From positions 24,077,501 to 24,141,500 of the forward strand of contig CM044306.1 of NCBI GenBank assembly GCA_024291935.2: 64,000 nt of DNA, written 5' to 3'. A program made the position numbers and the translations under genes. Origin of the DNA: Okapia johnstoni (Eukaryota > Chordata > Mammalia > Artiodactyla > Giraffidae). Below the pieces are notes generated by a model. The model did no database searches, was not told the DNA's origin, and worked only from the letters and a program-made list of their open reading frames with translations. Shown here in pieces: positions 63,481 through 64,000 of this stretch (its first letter is position 1; each line of letters opens with the position of its first letter).

Positions 63481-64000
63481 GTTCAATGGGACTGAAACGA
63501 CCCGCTCCAGCCAGCCCACCTGTCACAGATAACCATCATGGGGCTGGAGCCAAGGGTACAACTAGATGTGGCCGGTAGGTCTGAGAATTTCTTTGTTGAC
63601 ACAGGGGCTACCTACTCTGTCCTGACCTCCTACTCCAGAGCCTTCTCCCTCCAAACCTGTACCATTTGGATACTACAGGAAAAACAATTACAAAAATTTC
63701 CACCCAAGCACTTCTTTGTTGCTGAGATGGACAGATATTTTCCCACCAATATCTGGTGGTTCCTGAGTGTTCTACTCCCTTATTGGGAAGAGACATACTC
63801 ACTAAGCTAGGGACCACCCTTGTGATGGGAAGCTTTTCAGCCCCTAAGAGTCCTGTAGCTCCTGGTTACTACTGAGGAAACTGTTACACCCTCCAATAGA
63901 GAGGGACCAGAAACCATGGGAGGACAAAATTAACCCCCAAGTGTGGGACTAGGGAACTCCTGGATGAGCCCACCAAGCTGACCAGTTATCATTGTCCTCC
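63481..64000 (+). pseudogene. Class I ERV protease, cut by window end
   Basis: The frame 63,538-63,810 begins 'GLEPRVQLDVAG' and includes 'FFVDTGATYSVL' (63,589-63,624), with the aspartic protease DTGA active site intact. A frame change follows. Retroviral sequence continues to the window end without a recognisable start of reverse transcriptase, so pol of this unit should lie just beyond 64,000. Confidence 0.82.

Overview
The window is mammalian nuclear DNA from a ruminant. Bov-tA and Bov-A2 SINEs, tRNA-type CHR-like SINEs and BovB (RTE) LINEs occur throughout, and these families together mark ruminants. The species (cattle, sheep, goat or other) cannot be decided from what I can see.

Region 1 (1 to about 17,310, plus strand) is the 3' two thirds of IGF2BP1, which encodes an RNA-binding protein with two RRM and four KH domains. 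Ten internal coding exons, the equivalents of human exons 5 to 14, are intact. All have canonical splice sites and compatible phases, and they encode about residues 113 to 547 of a 577-residue protein. A long 3' UTR of about 6.1 kb follows, with three exact let-7 seed sites, a G-quadruplex motif and a terminal AATAAA. The last coding segment (about 30 codons and the stop) is not in the window. Sequence just upstream of about 11,162 does not look like the 3' UTR start, so there is either an assembly collapse or a real deletion.

Region 2 (about 17,310 to 50,700) has no host gene that I can support. It is a layered graveyard of transposable elements. It holds a class III (ERV-L-like) pol remnant broken by nested insertions (about 21,430 to 24,165), a second ERV-L integrase scrap (37,735 to 38,055), MaLR-like LTRs, L1 fragments of several ages, and many SINEs with clear target-site duplications. 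It also holds several BovB copies, including one with an internal deletion and a tail-to-tail inverted pair with arms of about 0.9 kb.

Region 3 (50,703 to 64,000) is a class I endogenous retrovirus in an unusual order: pol, env, polypurine tract, one LTR, a tRNA-His-type primer-binding site, leader, then gag and protease. This is what a tandem provirus sharing one LTR looks like. The leader-gag junction was later invaded by BovB, L1, and a processed MIS12 pseudogene with a 13-bp target-site duplication. All retroviral and LINE reading frames seen are broken.

No new multi-gene system is apparent. The points most worth checking are the missing last exon of IGF2BP1, the shared-LTR tandem provirus, and the MIS12 retrocopy.
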